Assembly: GCA_026874595.1 (NCBI GenBank)
Contig: CM049307.1
Coordinates: forward strand, 95,330,330-95,394,329
Origin: Sipunculus nudus
Lineage: Eukaryota > Annelida > Sipuncula > Golfingiida > Sipunculidae
Length of the DNA: 64,000 bases
Direction of reading: 5' to 3'
Part shown: in pieces, positions 63,820-64,000 of the stretch
Numbering within the stretch: position 1 is the stretch's first letter
Layout: each line of letters opens with the position of its first letter
The notes under the pieces: model-generated
Databases searched by the model: none
What the model saw: only the letters and a program-made list of their open reading frames with translations
Told to the model about the DNA's origin: nothing
Made by a program: the position numbers and the translations under genes

Positions 63820-64000
63820 AACTGGGCAATTGATGTTGAATAGACATCAAATTGATTTCAAACCTTGATGTCAAAATGATGTCAAAATAGGTTTAATTTT
63901 AAAGTAAAAATGACGTCAAAAGTTTGGCATCAACTTGATTTCAAACATTGATGTCAAAATAATGTCAAAGAAAGGCTTAGTTTGCACATCAAATTGACGT
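63820..64000 (+). repeat. TGATGTCAAA-rich tandem repeat, cut by window end
   Basis: At least two imperfect units of about 75-85 bp built from 'TTGATTTCAAAC', 'TTGATGTCAAAAT' and 'GATGTCAAA' run off the right edge. One unit has 'ATGACGTCAAA'. Confidence 0.75.

Overview
The window looks like animal nuclear DNA, AT-rich and full of repeats. Its coding sequence is split into exons by GT-AG introns, and no bacterial-style gene clusters are visible. The repeat content (tRNA-derived SINEs, Ty3/gypsy and tyrosine-recombinase retrotransposon pieces, and mobile elements built from ~148-bp tandem units like the bivalve 'pearl' repeats) suggests a marine invertebrate, most likely a bivalve or related mollusc. 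That assignment is an inference.

The main gene content is an old segmental duplication. Segment A (about 10.85-37.3 kb) and segment B (about 40.17-60.3 kb) each carry a METTL24-like methyltransferase on the + strand and a convergent SLC16 (monocarboxylate-transporter)-like gene on the - strand. The two METTL24-like paralogues share exon lengths 113, 132, 75, 139 and 321 nt. Paralogue B can be spliced into a 317-residue type II membrane protein. Paralogue A has a broken first coding exon. Both SLC16-like copies carry disabling lesions, mostly at different places.

Layout. 1-1.2 kb: nothing recognised. 1.2-3.4 kb: LTR-like repeat with a 25-bp minisatellite and a decayed gypsy gag. 3.9-4.3 kb: tRNA-derived SINE. 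5.9-6.9 kb: three copies of a ~334-bp satellite. 8-8.7 kb: inverted pair of a second SINE-like family. 9.4-9.9 kb: fragment of the pearl/Helentron-like repeat. 11.6-32.9 kb: METTL24-like A, whose third intron (17 kb) holds a higher-order array (13.1-24.5 kb), a Ngaro-type retrotransposon (19,598-24,140) and more repeat modules (24.5-29.6 kb). 33.7-37.1 kb: SLC16-like pseudogene A. 37.3-40 kb: a second, rearranged DIRS-order element. 42-55.5 kb: METTL24-like B, whose second intron holds a 1.7-kb tandem duplication of the LTR-like repeat (44-47.4 kb), a GAAT/GAAAG array and a gypsy integrase remnant. 56.5-60.1 kb: SLC16-like pseudogene B. 60.3-64 kb: dispersed repeats only.

The most notable observations are: (1) the complete A1-ORFs-B1-A2-B2 structure of the Ngaro-type element, with its empty target preserved in neighbouring repeat units and an inverted repeat at the circle junction that may be the recombinase site; (2) at least 15 CTCF-like motifs spread by the repeat family, changing strand near 26.3 kb, together with DR1/ERR-like nuclear-receptor motifs; (3) the complementary divergence of the duplicated METTL24-like and SLC16-like genes.
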